Assembly (NCBI GenBank): GCA_963798325.1
Contig: CAWCSS010000003.1
Location: forward strand, 372,001 to 436,000
Direction: 5' to 3'
DNA from: Solirubrobacter sp963798325
Lineage (GTDB): Bacteria; Actinomycetota; Thermoleophilia; Solirubrobacterales; Solirubrobacteraceae
DNA: 64,000 nt
Both the position numbers and the translations under genes were made by a program. The notes below the pieces were generated by a model. The model was not told the DNA's origin. It ran no database searches and worked only from the letters and a program-made list of their open reading frames with translations. Below, piece by piece: positions 51,310-62,346 of the stretch. Each line of letters begins with the position of its first letter. Position 1 is the stretch's first letter.

Positions 51310-51673
51310 GTCGCGGCGCGGAGCGGAGAGTGGCGGGTGCGCGCGGCAAGCGGGTGCGGTGCGGGCGCGGCGAGCGGGCGTGCGACGGGCGGCGCGGGCG
51401 CGGCGAGCGGCCGTGCGACGGGCGGCGCGGGCGCGGCGAGCGGCGCGGGCGCGGCGGGCGGCGCGGGCGCGGCGGGCGGGGCGGGCGCGGCGGGCGGGGC
51501 GGGCGCGGCGAGCGGCCGTGCGACGGGCGCCGCTGGCGCGGCGAGCGGGCGTGCGACGTGCGCTGCGGGCGCGGCGAGCGGGTGCGCGGCGAGCCGGGTG
51601 GGCGCCGGCAGCGCGTGCGCGGGTTCGGGGCGCGCGGCCACGGAGCGGCCGCGCGCGGGAAGTGCCGGAGCCG

Positions 51674-51677
<4 letters not shown>
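51306..51677 (-). CDS. Ala/Pro-rich repeat protein, possibly translated between pyrG and the peptidase
   Basis: The 123-aa frame is made of near-repeats of APPVARPLAAP and APAPPAAP with Arg/His-rich ends. The GTG start overlaps the pyrG stop and its TGA overlaps the peptidase GTG, both as GTGA, exactly like true couplings elsewhere in the window. At DNA level it is a GCGGGCGCGGCG-type repeat. It may be a real disordered linker protein, or an expanded repeat that happens to keep the upstream and downstream genes translationally linked. No domain is recognisable. Confidence 0.5.
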
Positions 51678-53347
<1,670 letters not shown>

Positions 53348-53409
53348 GGGTGAAGCTCTCCTTATGTCGCCTCCCTGAGGATAGACAGGCGATCGGCGGC
53401 CACCGGTCG

Positions 53410-55074
53410 TCAAGCCGCTCTCAGCAGTTCTTTTGCGTGTCGGCGGGCGCCCGCGTCGTCGCGATCGGCGCCCAGCATCCGGACCAGCTCGCCGACCACG
53501 TTGGCCTTGCGCAGCTGGGTGACGGTCGTGCGGGCGGTCTCCCCCGACGTGTCCTTGACGATCGTGAAGTGCCGGTCCGCCAGCGAGGCGATCTGCGGCA
53601 GGTGGGTGATGCAGATGACCTGGCGCCCAGCGGCGAGCTCGCGCAGCTGCTCGCCGACCGCGCGGGCGGTGACGCCGCCGATGCCGGCGTCGACTTCGTT
53701 GAAGACGAGCGTCGTGGGGCCGGCCTGCGCCGCCGCGCCCATCAGCGCCAGCATCACCCGCGACAGCTCGCCGCCGGAGGCGATCTCGCGCAGCGGGCCC
53801 GCCGGGACCCCGGGGTTCGGGGCGATCAGGAACTCGATCTCGTCCGCGCCGGTTGGCCCGAAGCCGTCCCGCGGGGAGATGGCGGTGGTGAACTCCGCGC
53901 CCTCCATCGCCAGCGCCGACAGGCGCTCGCGCACGGCGTCGGCCAGCGCGACCCCGGCCGCCTCGCGCGCCCCGCTGAGCGCCCGCCCGCGCTCCGCGAG
54001 CTCGGCGCGAAGCTCCGCGAGCTCACCCTCGACGCCCTCGATCGCCTCTTCGGCGCCGACGAGCTCGTCGCGGCGCGTGCGGCACGCCTCGGCGTGAGCG
54101 AGCACGAGGGCGATCGTCCCGCCGTGCTTGCGCTTGAGGCGTTCGAGCTGGGCGAGCCGGTCCTCGACCTCGTCCAGGCGCCCGGGTGGCGCCTCGACGC
54201 TCTCGCCGTAGCGGTGAAGGTCGTGCAGGAGGTCTTCGGCCTCGATCGCCAGCGCGCGGACGCGGCCCGTCAGCCCGTCCAGCTCGCCGTCGACGCCGCC
54301 GGCGGCCTCCATCGCCTGCGCCGCGGCGGCCAGGACGAGCGCGGCGCCGCCACCTCCGTCCTCCTCGCCACCGAGCGCGCCGGCGCCCGCCGCCGCCGCA
54401 CCGCGCAGCGCCTCGACGTGGCGCAGCCGATCGCGCTCGGCCTCCAGCTGCGCCGCTTCTTCCTCATTGGGCGCGGCACGCTCGATCTCCCCGAGCTCCC
54501 ACTCGAGGAGATCGAGCTCACGGTCACGTGCCCCTGCCCGTTCCCGAAGTTCGGCCAGCCGCTCCTGCAGCCCTCGTTCGCGGCTGTAGAGGTCCTTGAA
54601 CCGCATCCGGCGCGACGCCTGGTCAGGCCCCGCGAAGCCGTCCAGGATCTCCAGCTGGGCGGAGGCGAGCGTGAGCTTGCGGCTCTCGTGCTGGCCGTAG
54701 AACGACAGCAGCGCCGTTCCGGCCGCCTGCAGATCCGCCGCCGTCGCGCTGCGCCCGCCCAGATAGGCGCGCGTGCGTCCTTCGGCGCTCACGCGCCGGG
54801 CGAGCACGAGCTCCTCGGCGTCCTCCGCCAGCCGATCGCCGAGGACCTCGCGCAGCTCGTCCGGCAGCGCGAACACGCCCTCCACGTAGGCCTCGGCAGC
54901 GCCTGGGCGCACGATCCCGGACCGTGGCTTGCCGCCGAGCAGCAGGTCCAGCGCGTGTGCCAGCACGGTCTTGCCCGCCCCGGTCTCCCCCGTGAGCACG
55001 TTCAACCCTGGTCCGAGGCACAGCTCGGCCCGCTCGATCAGCAGGAGGTTCTCGACGCGCAGTTCGTGAAGCAC
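53410..55074 (-). CDS. recN: DNA repair protein RecN (SMC-like)
   Basis: The 554-aa SMC-family ATPase for double-strand break repair has Walker A NVLTGETGAGKTVLAHALDL, long coiled-coil arms (about 150-370), signature IASGGELSRVMLALMGAAAQ, and the late ICITHLPQIASLADRHF. The Walker B site reads TLVFNEVDAGIGG: the first acidic residue, normally Asp, is Asn459 (codon at 53698-53700). The start is a GTG or ATG at 55072-55074 giving MLHELRVENLLLIE. A GGTGCAAAGTTCTTAC motif lies 64-80 bases upstream, matched at dgt. Confidence 0.93.
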   Translation of the reverse strand: MLHELRVENLLLIERAELCLGPGLNVLTGETGAGKTVLAHALDLLLGGKPRSGIVRPGAAEAYVEGVFALPDELREVLGDRLAEDAEELVLARRVSAEGRTRAYLGGRSATAADLQAAGTALLSFYGQHESRKLTLASAQLEILDGFAGPDQASRRMRFKDLYSRERGLQERLAELRERAGARDRELDLLEWELGEIERAAPNEEEAAQLEAERDRLRHVEALRGAAAAGAGALGGEEDGGGGAALVLAAAAQAMEAAGGVDGELDGLTGRVRALAIEAEDLLHDLHRYGESVEAPPGRLDEVEDRLAQLERLKRKHGGTIALVLAHAEACRTRRDELVGAEEAIEGVEGELAELRAELAERGRALSGAREAAGVALADAVRERLSALAMEGAEFTTAISPRDGFGPTGADEIEFLIAPNPGVPAGPLREIASGGELSRVMLALMGAAAQAGPTTLVFNEVDAGIGGVTARAVGEQLRELAAGRQVICITHLPQIASLADRHFTIVKDTSGETARTTVTQLRKANVVGELVRMLGADRDDAGARRHAKELLRAA

Positions 55075-55137
55075 ATCGGAGGGTCTACCAGCGGGGCTGG
55101 ACAGATCGGCCGCGTTTGGCCTCCGGCGTTGCGCTTT

Positions 55138-55153
55138 TGGTGCAAAGTTCTTA
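55138..55153. promoter_or_regulatory. GGTGCAAAGT motif upstream of recN
   Basis: TTGCGCTTTTGGTGCAAAG forms a TTGC...GCAA inverted pair, and GGTGCAAAGTTCTTAC nearly repeats the sequence upstream of dgt. It overlaps the nadK stop codon and lies 64-80 bases before recN. A DNA-damage operator is an attractive guess because recN is commonly damage-inducible. Confidence 0.35.
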
Positions 55154-55999
55154 CGAAGACAGGCGGCCGAAGCGCTCGCGCAGGCGGTGGTAGAACGACG
55201 CGCCCGGCAACTGGGCGAGCGTCCCGTGGGTCAGGCCGAACGCGACGTGGATGTCCTCGCCAGGCGAGAGCTCGAGCGTCGGCCGGCCGTCGACGTGGAC
55301 CTCGACCGGTTCCTCGCGGGAGGCGTTGTTGATCGTCAACTCGTCGCCCGGCGCGACCACCAGGGCGCGCGCCGTCAGCGAGTGCGGCGCGATGAACGAG
55401 ACGACGTAGCCCTCCACGCCCCACGCCAGTACCGGGCCTCCGTTGGCGAGGTTGTAGCCCGTCGAGCCCTGCGGCGTGGCGACGACGAGGCCGTCACAGC
55501 GCACCCGCCCGATCTCCTCGCCCGCGAGCGCGTAGGCGAGGTCGGCGACGCGCAGCCCCGCCTTGCGGTGCACCGAGATGTCGTTGAGCGCGTTCCACGT
55601 CCCCTGCGGGCGGCCGACCGAGACCGTCGGGAGCTGGATCGTGTCGAACTCGCCCGAGAACGCCCGATCGAAGTCGTCCTGGAGGCCGTCCGGGTCGATC
55701 GTCGCCAGGAACCCGACCTCGCCGTAGTTGACGCCGAAGACCGGGATGCCGGTCCCGGCGTACCGGCGCAGGGCGGTGAGGATCGTGCCGTCGCCGCCGA
55801 GCGCGATGCAGAGGAACACGTCGTCGCCCGCGTCGTCGACGATCTCGATGAACGGCGCCGCCTCGACCTGGTGCTTGGCCGCCTCGTCGGTCGTGAGTCG
55901 CAGCGTGATCCGGCGGCGGCGGGCGATCTCGAGCAGCAGCAGGACCGCGTTGTGGGTGTCCTGCGGGCGGCGGTGGGTGAACAGCGCGACGGCGCTCAC
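55151..55999 (-). CDS. nadK: NAD kinase
   Basis: The 282-aa enzyme phosphorylates NAD to NADP. Motifs: LCIALGGDGTILTALRRYAG (GGDGT), VNYGEVGFLATID, NALNDISVHRKAG, and the second glycine-rich element VVATPQGSTGYNLANGGP. The GTG at 55997-55999 (VSAVALFTHRRP) overlaps the tlyA stop (GTGA) and matches the usual N-terminus; the longer frame upstream runs through tlyA. It lies in the conserved tlyA-nadK-recN block. Confidence 0.94.
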   Translation of the reverse strand: MSAVALFTHRRPQDTHNAVLLLLEIARRRRITLRLTTDEAAKHQVEAAPFIEIVDDAGDDVFLCIALGGDGTILTALRRYAGTGIPVFGVNYGEVGFLATIDPDGLQDDFDRAFSGEFDTIQLPTVSVGRPQGTWNALNDISVHRKAGLRVADLAYALAGEEIGRVRCDGLVVATPQGSTGYNLANGGPVLAWGVEGYVVSFIAPHSLTARALVVAPGDELTINNASREEPVEVHVDGRPTLELSPGEDIHVAFGLTHGTLAQLPGASFYHRLRERFGRLSS

Positions 56000-56760
56000 C
56001 AGGCATCGACCTCCGTCACGGCACCGGGTCGGCCTCGTTCGGCGAGCCACAGGAACGTCTCACGATTGCCGGACGGGCCCGCCAGCGCCGACGGCGCGCT
56101 GCCCATGACCGCCACGTCGAACGCTGCCGCGACGGTGCGGACGGCCTCGCGACGCAGTTCGATGTCCCGCACGACGCCGCCCTTGCCGACCCGGTCCTTG
56201 CCGACCTCGAACTGCGGCTTGACCATCGCGAGGCAGTCGAACTCGTCGGCGACGCACTCCAGGACGGCCGGCAGGACCTTCGTGAGCGAGATGAACGAGA
56301 CGTCGACGACGATCAACTCCGCGGCGTACGGGAGCTGGTCGGGGGTGACCGCGCGGGCGTTGACGCGTTCGATCACGGTCACGCGATCGTCACTGCGCAG
56401 GCGGTAGTCGAGCTCGCCGTAGGCAACGTCGAGCGCGATCACGTGCTCGGCGCCGCGCTGGAGCAGGCAGTCCGTGAAGCCGCCGGTGGAGGCGCCGACG
56501 TCAAGCGCGCGACGGCCGGCGACGGGGACCTCGAGGGCGTCCAGGGCGTTGGCGAGCTTCACGCCGCCGCGCGACACATACGGCGGCGGGCCGTCGATCT
56601 CGAGCTCGATCTCGGGGTCCACGAGCTGGCCGGGCTTCTCCGCTCGGCGGCGGCCGGAGCCAAGGTGGACCTGGCCGGCGATGACGGCCGCGGCAGCGCG
56701 GGTTCGGGACTCGAACAGGCCACGCTCCGCCAGCAGGGAGTCCAGGCGTACGCGGGGCAC
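55996..56760 (-). CDS. tlyA: TlyA family rRNA (cytidine-2'-O)-methyltransferase
   Basis: The 254-aa protein has an N-terminal S4 RNA-binding domain (RVRLDSLLAERGLFESRTRA, PPPYVSRGGVKLANALDALE). The Rossmann methyltransferase has SAM motif ALDVGASTGGFTDCLLQRGA and catalytic-type ELIVVDVSFISL, then MVKPQFEVGKDRVGKGG. It methylates 16S/23S rRNA in mycobacteria and some homologues have been called hemolysins. The GTG at 56758-56760 starts VPRVRLDSL, the family N-terminus; TTG at 56778 is in frame but adds unsupported residues. First gene of tlyA-nadK-recN. Confidence 0.93.
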   Translation of the reverse strand: MPRVRLDSLLAERGLFESRTRAAAAVIAGQVHLGSGRRRAEKPGQLVDPEIELEIDGPPPYVSRGGVKLANALDALEVPVAGRRALDVGASTGGFTDCLLQRGAEHVIALDVAYGELDYRLRSDDRVTVIERVNARAVTPDQLPYAAELIVVDVSFISLTKVLPAVLECVADEFDCLAMVKPQFEVGKDRVGKGGVVRDIELRREAVRTVAAAFDVAVMGSAPSALAGPSGNRETFLWLAERGRPGAVTEVDAW

Positions 56761-56798
56761 GCACGGAACGGTACTCAAGCCCGGTGTGCGAACGGCCG

Positions 56799-57770
56799 AT
56801 GCGAACGAAGATGCGTTCCGTCCTCATCGCTGCTTCGCTTGCCCTGCTCGCGTCTCCCGCCTCCGCTTCGGCCTATTCACTGGGCTACGAGGCGCCTGAC
56901 ACCACGGTTCCGCGAGGCGCGCCGCTGACCTTCGCGATCCGCACCACGGCGCCTGAGGGCAGCGTCACCATCCGCGTCTCCGGCAGCGATGACGTCGACG
57001 ACAACGGCATGCTCACCGGCCCCGACGGCACGTGGCTGGACGAGACGGCCAAGCAGGCGCTCGACGATCTGCAGGTCTGGAGCGTCCCGCACGCCTCGAT
57101 CCTGCGCCAGCGTCCCGGCCACTACTACTGGCAGGCCTACGTCACCGGCACGGGCGCCCAAAACGCGGACGAGCTGATCGGCCCGATCCAGGAGCTGACG
57201 GTCGCGCTTCCGAAGGCGTACAGGGGCAAGGGCCGGCTCGCTCCTCGCTTCGGCAAGAAGGGCTCCGCGAGCTTCTACCTGTCCTCGAAGAACTTTCCCG
57301 CGAGCGTGACCGGCAAGCGCTTCCAGAGGGTGGCCAAGACCGCGGCTTCGCGCTGGGGCCTGAAGGCCAAGCGCTGGACGAGCGTGAAGGCGGGTGTGCA
57401 GGACGGGTACAACGTCGCCGGCTTCTCCGACGGGATCGAGAGCGGCGTGCTCGGCGTGCAGACGGACTTCATGCGCAACGGCAAGGTCGTCGAGCGCGAC
57501 CTCGCCCTGCGCGCCGGCGAGAACTGGGCCGCCGGCCCGGACTATCCCGCGCTCGACGAGATCGACCTCGAGAGCGTGCTGCTGCACGAGCTCGGCCATA
57601 TGGCGGGCAACAAGAAGCACACCTCGCGCTGCGCGAACTCGCCGCTGGATGAGGCGCTGGGCGCCGGCGAGTGGTGGCGCGGGTCGCGCGACAAGTGGTT
57701 CGGGGACTGCACGAGCGGCGCGCGGGCGTCCTCCGCGCGCCTCGTGCATCGCGTCGTCGTCGTCGACTAG
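56799..57770 (+). CDS. Secreted zinc metalloprotease (matrixin-like)
   Basis: The 323-aa exported protein has a signal peptide (RSVLIAASLALLASPASASA). A beta-rich domain (about 25-150) follows, then a C-terminal protease-like domain with LLHELGHMAGNKKHTSRCAN. This resembles the metzincin zinc site HExxHxxGxxH but has the third histidine one residue late. Two cysteines flank the site (SRC and GDC). Start options are ATG 56799 or ATG 56811. It is inserted in plus orientation between tlyA and the cupredoxin gene within an otherwise minus-strand core run. Confidence 0.78.
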   Translation: MRTKMRSVLIAASLALLASPASASAYSLGYEAPDTTVPRGAPLTFAIRTTAPEGSVTIRVSGSDDVDDNGMLTGPDGTWLDETAKQALDDLQVWSVPHASILRQRPGHYYWQAYVTGTGAQNADELIGPIQELTVALPKAYRGKGRLAPRFGKKGSASFYLSSKNFPASVTGKRFQRVAKTAASRWGLKAKRWTSVKAGVQDGYNVAGFSDGIESGVLGVQTDFMRNGKVVERDLALRAGENWAAGPDYPALDEIDLESVLLHELGHMAGNKKHTSRCANSPLDEALGAGEWWRGSRDKWFGDCTSGARASSARLVHRVVVVD

Positions 57771-57782
57771 CACGACCCGCCG

Positions 57783-57815
57783 CCCGGCCCCGCGGCGTCG
57801 TGCCGCGGGACCGGG
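57783..57815. terminator. GC-rich hairpin between convergent metalloprotease and cupredoxin genes
   Basis: The inner stem CCGCGGC/GCCGCGG (57790-57796 and 57802-57808) is extended by CCCGG/CCGGG. It lies 13 bases after the metalloprotease stop and just before the convergent stop at 57826. There is no U-run. Confidence 0.55.
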
Positions 57816-57825
57816 GGTCGACCGA

Positions 57826-59446
57826 CTAGGGCGTCGTGGTCGACAGCGTGAACGTCAGCGTCTTGCTGTACGTGCCGGTTCTCAGTGACTCGTTGGCACC
57901 GATCGGCTGCCTGAGACCGACGGTGACCGGATCGAGGCTGACGGGTGCTGCGTAACTGAGCAGCACCAGCGGGCTCGCGGCACCCGTGACGGGAGCGAAC
58001 GCCCGCGTCGGGTTGGCGGCGTTGGTCGCCGTGGCCTGCAGTGACGAGGCCAGCGTGAACGTCCCGTTGACGAGCTTCCCGGGCGCGGTCGCGCTGGGGT
58101 CGGAGACGCTCAGGGTCGCGTCACCGGCCGTGCTGGTGACCGTCGCGCCGACCGACGTCTCGTACTCGCGGGCGATGCCCGGGATGAACGAGCCGAGGTT
58201 CGCGCTCGAGGAGAGCGTGAGCGCGAGCGTGGGCGTGACGGAGCCGGTCGGCGTGCCGGTGCCCGTGGTGCCGCCGGGCGGCGGGGTCGGGCTGGGCGAC
58301 GGCGACGGGCTCGGGCTGGGCGACGGCGACGGGCTCGGGCTCGGCGACGGCGACGGGCTGGGGCTGGGCGACGGGCTCGGCGACGGCGACGGGCTCGGGC
58401 TCGGGGACGGGCTGGGGACGGGCTCGGGCTCGGAGACGGGCTCGGCGACGGTGACGGGCTCGGGCTCGGCGACGGTGACGGGCTCGGAGACGGTGACGGG
58501 CTCGGGCTCGGAGACGGACTCGGCGACGGTGACGGGCTCGGGCTCGGAGACGGCGACGGGCTGGGGCTGGGCGACGGGCTCGGCGACGGCGACGGCGACG
58601 GGCTCGGGCTCGGAGACGGGCTGGGAGACGGGCTCGGGCTCGGAGACGGACTCGGCGACGGTGACGGGCTCGGGCTCGGAGACGGTGACGGGCTCGGAGA
58701 CGGTGACGGGCTCGGGCTCGGAGACGGACTCGGCGACGGGCTCGGGCTCGGAGACGGGCTCGGGCTCGGAGACGGTGACGGGCTCGGCGACGGTGACGGG
58801 CTCGGGCTCGGGCTGACGGGCTCGGCGACGGTGACGGGCTCGGGCTCGGGCTCGGAGACGGTGACGGGCTCGGAGACGGTGACGGTGACGGGCTCGGAGA
58901 CGGTGACGGTGACGGGCTCGGAGACGGGCTCGGGCTCGGAGACGGGCTCGGGCTCGGCGACGGCGACGGGCTCGGCGACGGCGACGGGCTCGGGGTCGGC
59001 GACCCGGACGGCATCACCGTGACGACGCCGGTCATGAACGGGTGCTGCTGGCAGAAGAACTGGTACGTGCCCGCGGTGTTGAACCGGCACGTGCCGCTCC
59101 AGTCGGCGGGGCTCGGCAGGCTGGGCAGCGGCGGGACGGGGCCGACGACGGCGCCGGTCGTCTGGGTGCAGGAGGTCGGCTGCGATCCGAGGCCGGTGTC
59201 CGGATCGCCGAACGCGACGTTGTGGGAGTTGCCGCCGTTCGTGTAGTCGAACGAGACGGTCTCGCCGGCGTTGATGGTGACGGTCTCGTCGCCGGTCGCC
59301 GGGTTGACGAACCCGAAGTCGATGACGTGAACGGTCCCGGGCGCCTGTTCCGGGCCGTTGATCGCGCCTGAGGCCAGTGCGGGCACGCCGATTGTGGCCA
59401 CGGCGGCGCATGCCAGCCATGGCAGGGAGTTCTTCCTTAGACCCAC
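57826..59446 (-). CDS. Secreted cupredoxin-like protein with long Ser-Pro tract (frame changes inside the repeat)
   Basis: The N-terminal part is open from the GTG at 59444-59446 (ribosome site GGAGGGGG). It has a signal peptide ending ALASGAING and a plastocyanin/azurin-like domain with copper ligands in GGNSHNVAFGDPD and GTYQFFCQQHPFMTGVV. A Ser-Pro tract encoded by hexamer repeats (58286-59005) follows. Register breaks near 58812 and 58415 shift the frame twice, after which a third frame encodes a beta-rich C-terminal domain (TPTLALTLSSSANLGSFIPG ... SKTLTFTLSTTTP) ending at TAG 57826-57828. If the breaks are repeat-assembly errors, the protein is about 540 aa. Confidence 0.75.
58286..59005. 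repeat. Hexanucleotide-based repeat tract (Ser-Pro codons)
   Basis: About 720 bases are built from variants of GACGGG, CTCGGG, CTCGGA and GGCGAC hexamers. Read on the minus strand in phase, they give an almost pure Ser-Pro dipeptide repeat; out of phase they give Glu-Pro/Val-Thr or Arg-Ala repeats. Two places (about 58412-58421 and 58811-58816) break the six-base register. Confidence 0.9.
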
Positions 59447-59550
59447 GCGTTCCCCCTCCGGGAAATGTCGTTCCGCCGCGTCTTACGCAGGCAGGCGAAA
59501 CAACGTTCGGGGCAGGTGAGCGGCGATGCGCCGCGTTCGCGCGGAGATGC

Positions 59551-61471
59551 CTAAACGGTCAACCGCGGGTCCAGGACCGCGGCTTCGATGCGCTCGGCGA
59601 TGCGCTCGGGCGTGAACCCGACTTCCTCGTGCAGCAGGGCGGGAGCGCCGTGGGTGACGTAGCGGTCGGGCAGGCCGACGCGCAGGATCCGCGGGGCGAG
59701 AGCGCCCTCCTCCGACAGCGACTCCCAGACGGCGGAGCCGAACCCGCCGGCGAGCGCGCCCTCCTCGACCGTCACCAGGAGGTCGTGGTCGGCGGCCAGG
59801 GAGGCGAGCAACAGCGCGTCGAGCGGCTTGGCGAAACGCGCGTCCGCCACCGTGACGTCCAGACCGCGCTCAGCCAGCAGGTCGGCGGCGCCCAGGGCCT
59901 TGCCGACGCCGGTGCCGTAGCCGACGATCGCCACCCGCTCGCCTTCGCGCAGGATCTCGCCCGTGCCGACGCGGAGCAGTTCGGGCGAACTCGGCAACTC
60001 GACGCCCACACCCGCCCCGCGCGGGTAGCGGATGCCCGCGGGGCCGTCGACGGACAACGCCGTGTGCAGCATGTGCACGAGCATCGCCTCGTCGCGCGGC
60101 GCCATCAGCGTCATGTTCGGCAACGCGCGCAGGTAGGCGATGTCGAAGACGCCGTGGTGCGTCGGGCCGTCGTCGCCGACCAGCCCCGCGCGGTCCATGC
60201 AGAAGGTCACCGGCAGGTTCTGCAGGCAGACGTCGTGGACGATCTGGTCGAAGGCGCGCTGCAGGAAGGTCGAGTAGATCGCGCACACCGGGCCGCATGC
60301 CGGTCAAAGCGGCGCCGGCGGCGAACAGCACCGCCTGCTGCTCGGCGATGCCGACGTCGAAGTACCGATCGGGCATGGCCTTCTGCAGGATCGAGAGCCC
60401 GGTGCCGGAGTTCATCGCGGCCGTGATGCCGATCACGCGCGGGTCGCGCTCGCATTCGCGGACCAGCGCCTCGCCGAACACCTGCGTGTACTGCGGCGGC
60501 GCGGGCGAAGACGGACGCGAGGGCGCGGGCTGGCGGGCCGAGATCGACTTCGGCTTGGCGGCATGCCACTTCTCCATGCCCTCCAGTCCGCCGTCCTCGG
60601 CGGGCGCGAAGCCCTTGCCCTTGACCGTCGCGCAGTGGATGACCACGGGACGCTCGGCCTCGAACGCGGTCCGCAGCGCGCGGCGCATCGCGCGCACGTC
60701 GTGACCGTCGATGACGCCCAGATACGCCCAATCGAGCTCTTCCCACCACAGGCCGGGCGCCCAGAAGGCCTTCACGGACTCCTTGAAGCGCGGGCCGAGG
60801 CGCTCGAACGCCGCGCCGATCCCGGCCGGCAGCTTCGTGAGCTTCTCCTCGACGCCCTCGCGCGCCTCCCACAGACCCGGGTCGAGCCGGACGCGGTTCA
60901 TGTACCGCGACAGAGCGCCGACGTTCGGCGAGATCGACATGCCGTTGTCGTTGAGGATCACGACGATCGGCGTCCCGAGACCACCGGCCTGCGAAACGGC
61001 CTCGAAGGCGACACCACCGGTCATCGAGCCGTCGCCGATGACCGCGACGACCTTGCCGTCCTCGGCGCCGCCGCGCAGCATCGCTTCCTTGATGCCGACC
61101 GCGTAGCCGATCGACGTCGACGCGTGGCCCGCGCCCATGATGTCGTGCTCAGACTCGAAGCGCGCGCAGAACGGGGCGAGACCGCCGTACTGGCGGATCG
61201 TCGGCAGCTGGTCGCGCCGGCCGGTCAGGATCTTGTGCGGGTACGCCTGATGCCCGACGTCCCAGAGCACCTTGTCGCGCGGCGAATCGATCAGCGAATG
61301 CACCGCGACCGCGATCTCACACGTGCCGAGGTTGGCGCCGAAGTGGCCGCCGATCTCCCCCACCGTGTCGATCAGCAGCTCCCGCACCTCCTGCGCGACC
61401 GCCTGGAGCTCCTCCTCGCTCAACGCGTGGAGGTCCTGAGGGCGGTCGATGCGCGAGAGGAGTGAAGTCAT
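59551..61471 (-). CDS. dxs: 1-deoxy-D-xylulose-5-phosphate synthase (one frameshift in this sequence)
   Basis: DXS is the first enzyme of the MEP isoprenoid pathway (pyruvate + glyceraldehyde 3-phosphate). The N-terminal half reads from the ATG at 61469 with VLWDVGHQAYPHKILTGRRD, AVIGDGSMTGGVAFEAVSQA and DVGIAEQQAVLFAAGAALTG. After GMRP an extra G near 60288 shifts the frame, and the rest (VCAIYSTFLQRAFDQIVHDV onward to DPRLTV) continues to 59551. Removing one base restores a ~640-aa enzyme. As dxs is normally essential, a sequencing indel is likely. The start overlaps the ispA stop (ATGA). Confidence 0.92.
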
Positions 61472-62250
61472 GAAGAGCGGGTGGCGATGAAGTCGGTGAT
61501 CTGTCTCAACTCGTCCGCTCCGTCCGGGGCCGCCCGGTCCAACGCGGCACGAGCGTTGCTGTGCGATTCCTCCGCCATGGCCCGAGCCTCGTCCAGTCCA
61601 TAGCGGCTGACGTAGGTCACCTTGCCGTGACGCTCATCGCTTCCCTGCGGCTTGCCGAGTGCGACATCCGTGCCCGTCACGTCGAGGATGTCGTCGACGA
61701 TCTGGAACAGGACACCGAGCTCTGACGCGAACGCACGGAAGTCAGGGAGTGTAGTGGAGCGGATGTGCTCGTCGGCGAGCAGCAAGGGGCACTCGATGGC
61801 CGCGCGGATCAATCGGCCGGTCTTGAGCTCGTGCAGGCGGCGCAGCTCCGCGCCCCCGTTCTCGACCACGTTGGCGACGTCGATGTACTGCCCGCCGACC
61901 ATCCCGCGGACGCCGGAGGCGGTCGTCAATTCGGCGAGACAGTCGATGATCCGCGCCGGCTCGCCGCGCTGTTCGACGAGCACCAGGTGGATCGCCTCGG
62001 CGTAGAGCGCGTCGCCGGCGAGGATCGCGATGTCCTCGCCGTAGCGGACGTGGCAGGTGGGACGGCCGCGGCGCAGCGAGTCGTCGTCCATCGCCGGCAG
62101 GTCGTCGTGGATCAGCGAGTAGGTGTGGATGAGCTCGAGCGCCGCCGCCAGCGGGAGCACCTCCTCGGTCGGCATCCCGACCGCGTGCGAGGTGGCCAGC
62201 GCGAGCACCGGCCGGATCCGCTTGCCGCCGGCCAGCAGCGAGTAGCGCAT
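61468..62250 (-). CDS. ispA: Polyprenyl (geranyl/farnesyl-type) diphosphate synthase
   Basis: The 260-aa visible protein extends isoprenyl chains. The first aspartate-rich motif is LIHDDLPAMDDDSLRRG, the second QIVDDILDVTG, with GGQYIDVANVVE and the early LLAGGKRIRPVLALA. The ATG at 62248-62250 starts in the middle of helix A. The frame is open upstream to 62346 and encodes plausible family sequence (LDGLRFSEERGTDGLEEA), but contains no ATG, GTG or TTG. The natural start may be CTG or altered by a base error next to the xseB stop. It lies in the nusB-xseB-ispA-dxs run. Confidence 0.9.
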   Translation of the reverse strand: MRYSLLAGGKRIRPVLALATSHAVGMPTEEVLPLAAALELIHTYSLIHDDLPAMDDDSLRRGRPTCHVRYGEDIAILAGDALYAEAIHLVLVEQRGEPARIIDCLAELTTASGVRGMVGGQYIDVANVVENGGAELRRLHELKTGRLIRAAIECPLLLADEHIRSTTLPDFRAFASELGVLFQIVDDILDVTGTDVALGKPQGSDERHGKVTYVSRYGLDEARAMAEESHSNARAALDRAAPDGADELRQITDFIATRSS

Positions 62251-62346
62251 CGCCTCCTCCAGGCCGTCGGTGCCGCGTTCCTCGCTGAAGCGCAGCCCAT
62301 CGAGATAGGTCTCGATGTCGGTGCGCAGGTGGTCCGGGTACCCCGA

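Noticed and set aside
58286..59005. Plus-strand Thr/Gly/Ser-rich repeat protein (GSGSETVTGS type)
   Set aside because: It is the antisense reading of the Ser-Pro tract of a gene with a signal peptide, copper site and C-terminal domain on the minus strand; the plus frame has no ribosome site or flanking domain.
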